This document shows, piece after piece, positions 8,357 through 20,413 of a stretch of 64,000 bases of DNA. The notes below the pieces were generated by a model, which had not been told where the DNA came from, made no database searches, and saw only the letters and a program-made list of their open reading frames with translations. Position 1 is the stretch's first letter. Every line of letters starts with the position of its first letter. The DNA comes from Streptomyces sp. NRRL S-87 (lineage in GTDB: Bacteria; Actinomycetota; Actinomycetes; Streptomycetales; Streptomycetaceae): NCBI RefSeq assembly GCF_000719335.1, contig NZ_JOGB01000028.1, positions 19,557-83,556 of the forward strand, given 5' to 3'. Position numbers and translations under genes: made by a program.

Positions 8357-10198
8357 TTGAGCACAGCACCCCCACGCACCCGTCTCCTGTCCCGGATCGC
8401 GGCCGGCGTCGCCGCGTTCGCCCTCCCCCTCGCCGGCCTCGTCGGCCTGGCGGCCCCCGCCCAGGCCGCGACCTCGGCGTCCGCGACCTACACCAAGGTC
8501 TCCGACTGGGGCAGCGGCTTCGAGGGCAAGTGGACGATCAAGAACACCGGCACCACCACCCTCACCAGCTGGACCGTCGAGTGGGACTACCCCACCGGGA
8601 CGCGGGTCACCTCGGCCTGGGACGCCACCGTCACCAACTCCGGCAACCACTGGACCGGCAAGAACGTGGGCTGGAACGGCACCCTCGCCCCCGGCGCCAG
8701 CATCAGCTTCGGCTTCAACGGCGCCGGCAGCGGCGCTCCCGGCGGCTGCAAGGTCAACGGCGGCTCCTGCGACGGGACCACCCAGCCCGGCGACAACCCG
8801 CCCTCGGCCCCCGGCACCCCCACGGCCGCGAACGTCCAGGAGACCTCCCTCACCCTGAACTGGGCCGCCGCCACCGACGACAAGGGCGTCAAGAACTACG
8901 ACGTCTACCGCAACGGCGCCAGGATCGGCACCGTCACCGGGACCAGCTACCCCGACACCGGCCTGACGAAGGGCACGACGTACACCTACAGCGTCACCGC
9001 CCGCGACACCGCCGACCAGACCGGCCCCTCCTCCGGCGAGCTCTCGGTCACCACGCCCGGCGGCGGCACCCAGCCCCCGACCGGCGGCAAGATCCGACTG
9101 GGCTACTTCACCGACTGGGGCATCTACCAGCGCAACTACCAGGTGAAGAACATCGTCACCTCGGGCTCCGCGGCCAAGCTGACCCACATCAACTACGCCT
9201 TCGGCAACGTCACCGGCGGCAAGTGCACGATCGGCGACTCGTACGCCGACTACGACAAGGCCTTCACTGCCGGCGAGAGCGTCGACGGCGTGGCCGACAC
9301 CTGGGACCAGCCGCTGCGCGGCAACTTCAACCAGCTGCGCAAGCTGAAGAAGGCCTACCCGAACATCAAGGTCCTGTGGTCCTTCGGCGGCTGGACCTGG
9401 TCCGGCGGCTTCGGCCAGGCGGCCGCCAACGCCGCCGCCTTCGCCGATTCCTGCTACAGCCTGGTCGAGGACCCGCGCTGGGCCGACGTCTTCGACGGCA
9501 TCGACGTCGACTGGGAGTACCCGAACGCCTGCGGCCTGTCGTGCGACACCAGCGGCCAGGCCTCGCTGAAGAACCTGCTCGCCGCCCTGCGCGCCAAGTT
9601 CGGCGCGAACAACCTGGTCACCGCCGCCGTCACCGCCGACGGCTCCAGCGGCGGCAAGATGGACGCCGCCGACTACGCGGGCGCCGCGCAGTACGTCGAC
9701 TGGTACAACGTGATGACGTACGACTTCTTCGGCGCCTGGGACGCCAAGGGCCCGACCGCCCCGCACTCCCCCCTGTACTCCTACGCCGGCATCCCGATCC
9801 AGGGCTTCAACACCGACGCCGCCGTCCAGAAGTACAAGGGCAAGGGCATCCCCAACAGCAAGATCAACCTGGGCATCGGCTTCTACGGCCGCGGCTGGAC
9901 GGGCGTGACCCAGGCCGCCCCCGGCGGCACCGCGACCGGCCCGGCGGCCGGCACGTACGAGCAGGGCATCGAGGACTACGACGTCCTGAAGGCGAAGTGC
10001 CCGGCCACCGGCACCGTCGCCGGCACCGCGTACGCCAAGTGCGGCAGCGACTGGTGGAGCTACGACACCCCCGCCACGATCAACGGGAAGATGGCGTACG
10101 TGAAGAACCAAGGCCTGCGCGGCGCCTTCTTCTGGGAGTTCAGCGGCGACACCGCGAACGGCGAGCTGATGACCGCGATCGACAGCGGCCTGAAGTAG
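8357..10198 (+). CDS. chiC: Secreted family 18 chitinase (CBM2 - FnIII - GH18)
   Basis: A 613-aa exported enzyme. The TTG at 8357 is chosen because a GGAGGA ribosome-binding site lies 6 nt upstream; an in-frame ATG at 8273 would disrupt the signal peptide. A Sec signal peptide ends near APAQA (about residue 37). Then come a CBM2-type chitin/cellulose-binding module with conserved Trp residues (about 38-140), an FnIII domain (about 155-235) and a GH18 barrel. The catalytic motif DGIDVDWE occupies residues 380-387, with Glu387 as the acid/base. It hydrolyses chitin to chito-oligosaccharides outside the cell. It is monocistronic, behind chiS-chiR. Confidence 0.95.
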   Translation: MSTAPPRTRLLSRIAAGVAAFALPLAGLVGLAAPAQAATSASATYTKVSDWGSGFEGKWTIKNTGTTTLTSWTVEWDYPTGTRVTSAWDATVTNSGNHWTGKNVGWNGTLAPGASISFGFNGAGSGAPGGCKVNGGSCDGTTQPGDNPPSAPGTPTAANVQETSLTLNWAAATDDKGVKNYDVYRNGARIGTVTGTSYPDTGLTKGTTYTYSVTARDTADQTGPSSGELSVTTPGGGTQPPTGGKIRLGYFTDWGIYQRNYQVKNIVTSGSAAKLTHINYAFGNVTGGKCTIGDSYADYDKAFTAGESVDGVADTWDQPLRGNFNQLRKLKKAYPNIKVLWSFGGWTWSGGFGQAAANAAAFADSCYSLVEDPRWADVFDGIDVDWEYPNACGLSCDTSGQASLKNLLAALRAKFGANNLVTAAVTADGSSGGKMDAADYAGAAQYVDWYNVMTYDFFGAWDAKGPTAPHSPLYSYAGIPIQGFNTDAAVQKYKGKGIPNSKINLGIGFYGRGWTGVTQAAPGGTATGPAAGTYEQGIEDYDVLKAKCPATGTVAGTAYAKCGSDWWSYDTPATINGKMAYVKNQGLRGAFFWEFSGDTANGELMTAIDSGLK

Positions 10199-10218
10199 CC
10201 GGTCCCCCGGAGAAGACC

Positions 10219-10256
10219 GAAGCCGGGAGAGGGGTCCGCCCCCCTCTCCCGGCTTC
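10219..10256. terminator. Strong hairpin between chiC and the DUF2550 gene
   Basis: A perfect 16-bp stem (10219-10234 with 10241-10256) closes a 6-nt loop. It sits 20 bp after the chiC stop and 18 bp after the stop of the convergent DUF2550 gene. It therefore probably terminates both transcripts. There is no T-run, which is usual for streptomycete terminators. Confidence 0.85.
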
Positions 10257-10273
10257 ACCGCGTCTGCGCGTGG

Positions 10274-10720
10274 TCAGGCAACGTTGACCCGCTGCCCGGG
10301 CGGGGCGGCCTCCAGCCAGGCCAGGAAACCGGTCAGCGCGTCCTCGCTCATCGCCAGCTCCAGCCGGGTCCCCTTGTGCACGCAGCCCAGGACGACCGCG
10401 TCGGAGAGGAGCGCCAGCTCCTCCTCGCCCTCGGGGTGCCGGCGGGCCAGCACCTCGACCGAGGCGCGCTCCAGCATCCGGCGCGGGCGGGGCGAGTACG
10501 AGAAGACGCGGAACCAGTCGACCTTGTCGCCGCTGTACCGGGCCACCCCGTACACCCAGCCCTTGCCCGAGGCGTCGCCCCCTTCGGGCACGTCCCAGCG
10601 CAGGCTGCAGTCGAAGGTGCCGCCGGACCGCTGGATCAGCCTCCGGCGCAGTCCGAAGACGAACAGCCCGAGCACCACCAGTGCCACGATCACGCCGCTC
10701 ACAAGCAGAGCGAGGAGCAT
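10274..10720 (-). CDS. DUF2550 membrane-anchored protein
   Basis: A 148-aa protein from ATG 10720; GTG 10726 is the alternative, but the GAGG ribosome-binding site is better spaced from the ATG. One N-terminal transmembrane helix (LLALLVSGVIVALVVLGLFV) is followed by a positive stop-transfer motif (RRRLIQR). A compact cytosolic domain follows with 'GTFDCSLRW', 'GWVYGVARY' and 'WFRVFSYSPRP'. This pattern is typical of DUF2550, an actinobacterial family found just downstream of atpC. The function is unknown. Confidence 0.85.
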   Translation of the reverse strand: MLLALLVSGVIVALVVLGLFVFGLRRRLIQRSGGTFDCSLRWDVPEGGDASGKGWVYGVARYSGDKVDWFRVFSYSPRPRRMLERASVEVLARRHPEGEEELALLSDAVVLGCVHKGTRLELAMSEDALTGFLAWLEAAPPGQRVNVA

Positions 10721-10809
10721 TTCCACCGACCTCCTCGCTCGTCCACGTGATGCTCTGACAACCGTATGTGATTACGAACCGTGTTACGGAAAAAACTTCA
10801 CCTGCATCG

Positions 10810-10859
10810 CCTCAGCCGCGACCCGGTCTGGAAAATTCCAGCTCGGGCCGCGGCTGAGG
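10810..10859 (-). terminator. Terminator of the ATP synthase operon
   Basis: A long hairpin lies just past the atpC stop at 10880. An 11-bp outer stem (10810-10820 with 10849-10859) is followed inward by further pairing (CTGG/CCAG) around an AAAATT loop. It separates the atp operon from the DUF2550 gene. Confidence 0.8.
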
Positions 10860-10879
10860 TGTCAGTCTCGGCGCGGGAC

Positions 10880-11254
10880 TCAGTGTCCCGCGACCGCGCG
10901 CAGTCGGACTTCGGCGCGGCGCTCGGCGGAGGCGTTCTCCTCCGCCTTGGCGCGCTCCAGAGCCCGCTCCGCACGCTGGACGTCAATCTCGTCCGCGAGC
11001 TCGGCGATCTCGGCGAGCAGGGAGAGCTTGTTGTCCGCGAAGGAGATGAATCCGCCGTGCACCGCGGCGACGACGGTCCCACCCTCGCTGGTACGGATGG
11101 TCACCGGGCCCGACTCCAGCACACCGAGCAGCGGCTGGTGACCGGGCATGACGCCGATGTCGCCGGACGTGGTGCGCGCGACGACCAGGGTGGCCTCGCC
11201 GGACCAGACACTCCGGTCCGCCGCGACCAGCTCGACGTGCAGCTCAGCAGCCAA
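10880..11254 (-). CDS. atpC: ATP synthase F1 epsilon subunit
   Basis: A 124-aa protein from TTG at 11254, preceded by GAGGAG at suitable spacing; a reading to 11275 lacks such a site. The N-terminal beta-sandwich is evident in 'GDIGVMPGHQPLLGVLESGPV', the family hallmark. A short helical C-terminus rich in Ala, Arg and Glu follows (AERALERAKAEENASAERR). Epsilon joins the rotor stalk to the c-ring and inhibits ATP hydrolysis. It is the last gene of atpIBEFHAGDC, separated from atpD by a hairpin. Confidence 0.97.
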   Translation of the reverse strand: MAAELHVELVAADRSVWSGEATLVVARTTSGDIGVMPGHQPLLGVLESGPVTIRTSEGGTVVAAVHGGFISFADNKLSLLAEIAELADEIDVQRAERALERAKAEENASAERRAEVRLRAVAGH

Positions 11255-11319
11255 GGTGGCTCCTCGGGTCTCCACCCGGCGGGTCGGCCGGGTGTTGGGT
11301 CAAATTCTAATGGGCGTGG

Positions 11320-11350
11320 GGAGAGGGGCGGGACGCACCCGCCCCTCTCC
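11320..11350 (-). terminator. Intercistronic hairpin between atpD and atpC
   Basis: A perfect 13-bp GC-rich stem (11320-11332 with 11338-11350) with a 5-nt loop lies in the 128-bp atpD-atpC gap. The position inside an operon suggests a partial terminator or an RNA-stability element lowering atpC output (inference). Confidence 0.65.
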
Positions 11351-11382
11351 GTCAGTCAGCTGTGCTCACGAGGAGCGCGGCT

Positions 11383-13742
<2,360 letters not shown>

Positions 13743-13762
13743 GAGTCAGGTCCCTTCCGTCG

Positions 13763-15361
13763 TCACTTGGAGACGTTGACGGCCGCCGGAGCGTCCTCGC
13801 CCAGGAGCTTGCCGTCCGAGGTCTCGAACTGCTGCTTGAACGTGGCGATCGAGTCGGCGACGGACTGCAGGGTGTCGTCGGACATCTTGCCGCCCTCGCG
13901 GATCGAGGTGAGGAGGTCCTTGCGCTCGCGGCGCAGGAACTCCAGCAGCTCGGACTCGAAGCGACGGATGTCGGCGACCGGGACGTCGTCCATCTTGCCG
14001 GTGGTACCGGCCCAGACGGAGACGACCTGCTCCTCGGTCGGCATGGGCTGGTACTGGCCCTGCTTCAGGAGCTCGGTCATGCGCTTGCCGCGCTCCAGCG
14101 AGGCCTTCGACGCGGCGTCCAGGTCGGAACCGAAGGCGGCGAACGCCTCCAGCTCGCGGTACTGGGCCAGGTCGACACGAAGACGGCCGGAGACCTGCTT
14201 CATGGCCTTGTGCTGGGCGGAGCCACCGACGCGGGAGACCGAGATACCGACGTTCAGGGCCGGGCGCTGGCCGGCGTTGAACAGGTCGGACTCCAGGAAG
14301 CACTGGCCGTCGGTGATGGAGATGACGTTGGTCGGGATGAACGCCGAGACGTCGTTGGCCTTGGTCTCGACGATCGGCAGACCGGTCATCGAACCGGCAC
14401 CCATGTCGTCGGAGAGCTTGGCGCAGCGCTCCAGCAGACGCGAGTGCAGGTAGAAGACGTCACCCGGGTAGGCCTCACGGCCCGGCGGGCGGCGCAGCAG
14501 CAGGGACACGGCGCGGTAGGCGTCGGCCTGCTTCGACAGGTCGTCGAAGATGATCAGGACGTGCTTGCCCTGGTACATCCAGTGCTGACCGATGGCGGAG
14601 CCGGTGTACGGCGCCAGGTACTTGAAGCCGGCCGGGTCGGACGCCGGGGCGGCGACGATGGTCGTGTACTCCAGGGCGCCGGCCTCCTCCAGCGCGCCGC
14701 GCACGGACGCGATGGTGGAGCCCTTCTGGCCGATGGCGACGTAGATGCAGCGCACCTGCTTGTTCACGTCGCCCGAGCGCCAGTTGTCGCGCTGGTTGAT
14801 GATCGTGTCGACGGCAAGAGCGGTCTTGCCGGTCTGACGGTCACCGATGATCAGCTGACGCTGGCCGCGGCCGATCGGCACCATGGCGTCGACGGCCTTG
14901 TAGCCGGTGGCCATCGGCTCGTGGACCGACTTGCGGACCATGACGCCGGGGGCCTGCAGCTCGAGGGCGCGGCGGCCCTCGGTCGCGATCTCGCCGAGGC
15001 CGTCGATCGGGTTGCCGAGCGGGTCGACAACGCGGCCGAGGTAGCCCTCGCCGACGGCGACGGAGAGAACCTCACCGGTGCGCTGCACCGGCTGGCCCTC
15101 CTCGATGCCGCTGAACTCGCCGAGGACGATGGCACCGATCTCGCGCTCCTCGAGGTTGAGGGCGAGACCGAGGGTGCCGTCCTCGAACTTCAGCAGCTCG
15201 TTGGCCATGACCGAGGGAAGACCCTCGACCTTAGCGATGCCGTCGCCGGCAAGGCTGACCGTACCGACCTCCTCGCGCGAGGCCGCGTCCGGCTTGTACG
15301 ACTGGACAAAGTTCTCCAGCGCGTCCCGGATCTCCTCCGGCCGGATCGTGAGCTCCGCCAT
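13763..15361 (-). CDS. atpA: ATP synthase F1 alpha subunit
   Basis: A 532-aa protein from ATG 15361 ([11 protein letters not shown]); the longer reading to 15445 covers the intergenic spacer. The P-loop GDRQTGKT is at 173-180, and '[32 protein letters not shown]' carries Walker B and the arginine-finger region. Alpha subunits bind nucleotide without turning it over and form F1 sites with beta. The 129-bp spacer to atpH contains a small hairpin (15407-15423). Confidence 0.98.
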   Translation of the reverse strand: MAELTIRPEEIRDALENFVQSYKPDAASREEVGTVSLAGDGIAKVEGLPSVMANELLKFEDGTLGLALNLEEREIGAIVLGEFSGIEEGQPVQRTGEVLSVAVGEGYLGRVVDPLGNPIDGLGEIATEGRRALELQAPGVMVRKSVHEPMATGYKAVDAMVPIGRGQRQLIIGDRQTGKTALAVDTIINQRDNWRSGDVNKQVRCIYVAIGQKGSTIASVRGALEEAGALEYTTIVAAPASDPAGFKYLAPYTGSAIGQHWMYQGKHVLIIFDDLSKQADAYRAVSLLLRRPPGREAYPGDVFYLHSRLLERCAKLSDDMGAGSMTGLPIVETKANDVSAFIPTNVISITDGQCFLESDLFNAGQRPALNVGISVSRVGGSAQHKAMKQVSGRLRVDLAQYRELEAFAAFGSDLDAASKASLERGKRMTELLKQGQYQPMPTEEQVVSVWAGTTGKMDDVPVADIRRFESELLEFLRRERKDLLTSIREGGKMSDDTLQSVADSIATFKQQFETSDGKLLGEDAPAAVNVSK

Positions 15362-15490
15362 CTGGGTTCCCTGCTCTCCTTGTTGGGCCCGAAGTTTCTT
15401 AGGGGTCTGGGGGCGACCCCCAGGAATCTTCTGCAAGTTCTGCACGGCCCAACCGGGCCGCTGGAAATGCTTGTTGTGTTGGTGGCTCGG

Positions 15491-16306
15491 TCAGCCGGCC
15501 ATGCGGCGGCTCGCCTCGGCGAGGCGCTCCGCGATGCTGCCGTCGATGACCTCGTCACCGATGCGCACCGAGATCCCGCCGAGGACCGCGGGGTCCACGT
15601 CGAGGTTCAGGTGCATCTGGCGGCCGTACAGCTTCGCCAGGACCGCACCGAGACGCTGCTTCTGCACGTCGCTGAGCGGAACCGCGGTGGTCACGACCGC
15701 GACCATGCGGTTGCGGCGCCCGGCGGCGAGCTTGGACAGGGACTCGAGTCCCGCTTCCAGGCTACGTCCCCGCGGGGCGGTCACCAGACGGACGACCAGG
15801 CGCTCGGCCGCGGCGTCGGCCTTGCCGCGGAGCAGGCTGCCGAGCAGCTCGCCCTTGGCGGCGGAGGTGGCGGACCGGTCGGTCAGCGCGGCGCGCAGCT
15901 CGGGGGCCGAGTTGACGATCCGCGCGAAGCGGAACAGCTCGTCCTCGACGTCGTCGAGCACGTTCCGGCGCTGGGCGTCCGTGAGGTCGGCGAGGTCCGC
16001 CAGCTCCTCAAGGGCGTCCACCAGGTCACGCGACTGCGACCAGCGGGAGCGGACCATGCCGGCCACCAGGTCGGCGGTCTCGCCGCTGACCTGGCCGCCG
16101 AGCAGGCGCCCGGCCAGCTCGGCCTTGGCCTCGCCGGCCTGCGCCGGGTCGGTCAGGACCCGACGCAGCGACACCTCGCGGTCGAGCAGCGCGGTCACGG
16201 CAGCCAGCTCACCGGCGAGCTTCGCCGCGTCGACGGACGTGTTGTCCGTCAGCGCGTCGAGACGCTCACGTGCGGCGGCCAGCGCCTCGCGGCTCGCTCC
16301 GTTCAT
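15491..16306 (-). CDS. atpH: ATP synthase delta subunit
   Basis: A 271-aa protein, longer than the ~180-aa E. coli delta but normal for actinobacteria. The C-terminal part is recognisable: 'VVTTAVPLSDVQKQRLGAVLAKLYGRQMHLNLDVDPAVLGGISVRIGDEVIDGSI' reads through the conserved OSCP/delta signature. It links the peripheral b stalk to the top of F1. The start overlaps the atpF stop by ATGA. Confidence 0.96.
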   Translation of the reverse strand: MNGASREALAAARERLDALTDNTSVDAAKLAGELAAVTALLDREVSLRRVLTDPAQAGEAKAELAGRLLGGQVSGETADLVAGMVRSRWSQSRDLVDALEELADLADLTDAQRRNVLDDVEDELFRFARIVNSAPELRAALTDRSATSAAKGELLGSLLRGKADAAAERLVVRLVTAPRGRSLEAGLESLSKLAAGRRNRMVAVVTTAVPLSDVQKQRLGAVLAKLYGRQMHLNLDVDPAVLGGISVRIGDEVIDGSIAERLAEASRRMAG

Positions 16307-16848
16307 CGCGCGGCCTCGGCCTTCTCCTCGAGCTCGTCGAGGAAGCGGTCGATGGTCCGGCTCTGCCGGGCGTGGTCCTCGAGGGACTCACCGACGAGCT
16401 TGCCGGCCAGCGCAGTGGCGAGCTGGCCCACGTCCTGGCGCAGCGCCTGGGCCGCGGCCCGGCGGTCGGCCTCGATCTGGGCGTGGCCGGCAGCGACGAT
16501 CTCTTCCTTCTGCCGCTGGCCCTCTGCGCGCAGCTCTTCCTTGAGCGCAGAGCCCTGCTCCAGCGCCTCCTGGCGCAGGCGCGCGGCCTCGTGCCGGGCC
16601 TCGGCGAGCTGGGCCTTGTACTGCTCCAGCACGCTCTGGGCCTCGGTCTGGGCCGCCTCGGCCTTCTCGATGCCACCCTCGATCGCCTCGCGGCGCTCCT
16701 CCAGAACCTTGTTGATGTTCGGGAGCAGCTTCTTCCACAGGAAGCCGAAGACGATCACGAAGGCGATCAGACCGATGATGAGCTCGGGAATCGGCGGGAT
16801 GAGAGGGTTCTCGGCCTCTTCCGCCGCGAGCTGAACCAGAGGGTTCAC
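16303..16848 (-). CDS. atpF: ATP synthase Fo b subunit
   Basis: A 181-aa protein. A short N-terminus precedes one transmembrane helix (LIIGLIAFVIVFGFLWKKLL). A long, highly charged coiled coil follows (residues about 45-175, rich in Glu, Ala, Arg and Gln), forming the peripheral stalk that holds delta and F1 still. It is translationally coupled to atpH by a 4-bp overlap. Confidence 0.97.
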   Translation of the reverse strand: MNPLVQLAAEEAENPLIPPIPELIIGLIAFVIVFGFLWKKLLPNINKVLEERREAIEGGIEKAEAAQTEAQSVLEQYKAQLAEARHEAARLRQEALEQGSALKEELRAEGQRQKEEIVAAGHAQIEADRRAAAQALRQDVGQLATALAGKLVGESLEDHARQSRTIDRFLDELEEKAEAAR

Positions 16849-16887
16849 ATCAGTGCCTTCCGTGTAATGGGGCTATTCGCTACCGGA

Positions 16888-18037
<1,150 letters not shown>

Positions 18038-18255
18038 CGCGGGCTCCTTCAGCGTGGCGCATAGGTACGGCAACCTCGTTGTGTCGGCGCGGCGCGCAGC
18101 CGCAGTTCGGCACGGGACTGGTCTTACGGATGTGGGGGCGGCTGGCAGGCATTGAGCCTCGCGATTGAGCAGGCGTCAGCTCAGATGCCCGCGCCCGCGA
18201 TGCCGCAGTTGGCACCGGACGATAGCAGGAACCCGAACGCGCACTTATCCCGCCC

Positions 18256-18696
18256 CTACCCTTCACGTCGGGGACCCCGTGTTTTCGGGCTTTCGCCCGC
18301 ATCGGCATCGGGGTCGACGTAGAGGATTTTGGCCTTCATGTGCGCACGCGCCTGGGCGGCGATCCACGCGATGGTGGAGACGACCAGGGAGATGGCGAAG
18401 GCCCGGGGGTTGAACAGCGTCGTGTTCTTGAACACGGCGACGAAGACGAACAGCAGGAGCAGCTGGACCGTGTAGAGCACGAGGCCCATCATCTGGAAGA
18501 GCTGCGGGAAGGACTTGGCGATCCACTGCAGGACCGCCATTCCGGTTCCCATGAAGAGGATCACGATCGCCGTCCCCACGGCAGCGCCGAGCGCGCCCTT
18601 GCCGCCGGCGACCACACCGCTGACGACCGTGGCGATGACGCCGACGGCAGCGGTGGGCACGACGACGTGCAGGAGTGATCTGGCGTCATTCCGCAT
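18256..18696 (-). CDS. atpI: ATP synthase protein I
   Basis: A 146-aa membrane protein from ATG 18696 (MRNDARSLL). It has about four hydrophobic segments, e.g. 'AAVGVIATVVSGVVAGGKGALGAAVGTAIVILFM' and 'LFQMMGLVLYTVQLLLLFVFVAVF'. The C-terminus is charged and Arg/Pro-rich. AtpI is the first gene of the operon and is thought to help assemble the c-ring. The call rests on position and hydropathy. Confidence 0.88.
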   Translation of the reverse strand: MRNDARSLLHVVVPTAAVGVIATVVSGVVAGGKGALGAAVGTAIVILFMGTGMAVLQWIAKSFPQLFQMMGLVLYTVQLLLLFVFVAVFKNTTLFNPRAFAISLVVSTIAWIAAQARAHMKAKILYVDPDADAGESPKTRGPRREG

Positions 18697-18829
18697 GACG
18701 GGTTGCTCCGCAAGGTGGTGGGGGTGGTGCACGGGTCTCGTGCAGGGCACGAGCGTAAGCCCGGTCCGAGATCGCTCCTCGGGCCGACGGACCGTCGCAC
18801 TACGGTCCTTCGGCTCTGTCGCCGGGTCT

Positions 18830-18845
18830 AGTGAACGGTATCACA
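18830..18845. promoter_or_regulatory. Rex-like operator upstream of the atp operon
   Basis: AGTGAACGGTATCACA matches the Rex operator consensus I recall for Streptomyces (TGTGAACGCGTTCACA) at 12 of 16 positions, keeping the GTGA and TCACA half-sites. It lies 134 bp upstream of atpI in an unusually AT-rich patch of the 281-bp gap, where the operon promoter should be. A second inverted repeat, GTCAC-N8-GTGAC, lies at 18886-18903. Redox control by Rex is an inference. Confidence 0.4.
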
Positions 18846-18977
18846 AACTATTTGATGAGGTCTTTACCTGGTGGGTGTGCTCGCTGTCACACATGAGAGT
18901 GACCCTGCGCGTCTGTGCGCGCCAGCCCACGGGTTTGTGTGCTAAAGAGCCGTCTTGCCCGAAACGTCAACCGGACG

Positions 18978-20297
18978 TCAGCTCGCCGATCCGGCCTTCC
19001 GCCGGTCGGGGAAGCGCGAACGGGGGCCCACCGCGGTCGCTCCGTTGACGCCCGAGACCCCGGCCGCCACCGGCGTACGCACCGGCTCCTGGCCCGTGGC
19101 CGCCCGCGCCGCGGCCTCCGCCGCCCGCTCCGCGTGCCGGTAGCGCGGCGGCACCAGGCGCTCGGCCCAGCGCGGCGCACGCGGCGTGAAGCGCGGCAGC
19201 AGGAGCAGCAGCAGCCCGACGGCGCTCAGGGCGACGATCCCCAGCACGATCCACATCGAGGTGGAGTGCACGGAATAGGCCACCGTGCCGAAGGAGATGA
19301 GCGCCGACCAGAAGTACATGATCAGAACGGCGCGGCTGTGCGAATGGCCGATTTCCAGCAGTCGGTGGTGCAGGTGCCCGCGGTCCGCCGCGAACGGCGA
19401 CTGGCCCTTCCACGTACGCCGCACGATCGCCAGGATCAGGTCGGTCATCGGGATCGCGATGATCGTCAGCGGCAGCAGCAGCGGGATGAAGACCGGCAGC
19501 ATCGCGTGCGTCGCGTTGCGCTCACCGCCGGCGAACAGCGCCAGCGCGTCGGGGTCCACCTGCCCGGTGATGGAGATGGCGCTCGCGGCCAGCACGAGGC
19601 CGATCAGCATCGAGCCGGAGTCGCCCATGAAGATCCGCGCAGGATGCATGTTGTGCGGCAGGAATCCCACGCACATGCCCAGCAGGATCGCGGCGAACAG
19701 CGTCGCGGGGGCCGCGGCCTCGATGCCGTACCCGTACCAGATGCGGTAGGCGTACATGAAGAACGCGGCGGCGGCGATGCCGACCATGCCGGCGGCCAGG
19801 CCGTCGAGGCCGTCGACGAAGTTCACCGCGTTGATGGTGATCACGACGAGCGCCACGGTCAGCAGGTTGCCCTGCCACTGCGTCAGCGAGACGGTGCCCA
19901 CGCCCGGGATGGGGATGAACAGGATGGTCAGGCCCTGCATGACCATCACGCCCGCGGCGATCATCTGCGCGCCCAGCTTGATCAGCGCGTCGATCTCGAA
20001 CTTGTCGTCGAGGACGCCCACGATCCAGATCAGGGCGGCGCCGGACAACAGCGCCCTGGGCTCGTTCGACAGCTCGAAGACCCCGTTGAGGTTCTCCAGG
20101 TGGTCGGCCACCAGCAGGCCGGCGCACAACCCGCCGAACATCGCGATGCCGCCCAGCCGCGGGGTGGGTTCGCGGTGCACGTCGCGGGCGCGGATCTCGG
20201 GCATGGCGCCGGACGCGATGGCGAACTTCCGCACCGGTCCGGTCAGCAGGTAGGTCACCGCGACCGTGACGCACAGCGTCAGCAGGTATTCACGCAC
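18978..20297 (-). CDS. MraY/WecA-family undecaprenyl-phosphate sugar-1-phosphate transferase
   Basis: A polytopic membrane enzyme of 439 aa from GTG 20297 (VREYLLTLCV); GTG 20336 would add 13 residues. Family motifs are present: 'HREPTPRLGGIAMF', the Mg-binding Asp-rich 'NAVNFVDGLDGLAAG', and 'IFMGDSGSMLIGL'. It transfers a sugar 1-phosphate, usually GlcNAc-1-P, from a UDP donor to undecaprenyl phosphate, starting a cell-wall polymer. Its exact polymer is not known. It lies upstream of the atp operon, as in other streptomycetes I recall. Confidence 0.9.
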   Translation of the reverse strand: MREYLLTLCVTVAVTYLLTGPVRKFAIASGAMPEIRARDVHREPTPRLGGIAMFGGLCAGLLVADHLENLNGVFELSNEPRALLSGAALIWIVGVLDDKFEIDALIKLGAQMIAAGVMVMQGLTILFIPIPGVGTVSLTQWQGNLLTVALVVITINAVNFVDGLDGLAAGMVGIAAAAFFMYAYRIWYGYGIEAAAPATLFAAILLGMCVGFLPHNMHPARIFMGDSGSMLIGLVLAASAISITGQVDPDALALFAGGERNATHAMLPVFIPLLLPLTIIAIPMTDLILAIVRRTWKGQSPFAADRGHLHHRLLEIGHSHSRAVLIMYFWSALISFGTVAYSVHSTSMWIVLGIVALSAVGLLLLLLPRFTPRAPRWAERLVPPRYRHAERAAEAAARAATGQEPVRTPVAAGVSGVNGATAVGPRSRFPDRRKAGSAS

Positions 20298-20413
20298 GGG
20301 CAGCCCCAGATGTATCGCCGGCCATCTCAGCCCCACACATTAGCTGCGATGCCCCTGCACGTGAGGACATGCCAGGGGCCGTACATGGTTGCAGAACGCC
20401 CGGCAGGACCCCG

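Noticed and set aside
14210..16834. A very long plus-strand reading frame opposite atpA, atpH and atpF
   Set aside because: The minus strand encodes unmistakable ATP synthase subunits. GC-rich DNA gives long open antisense frames; the amino-acid mix (Arg, Gly, Val, Leu, Asp-rich) has no recognisable motif.
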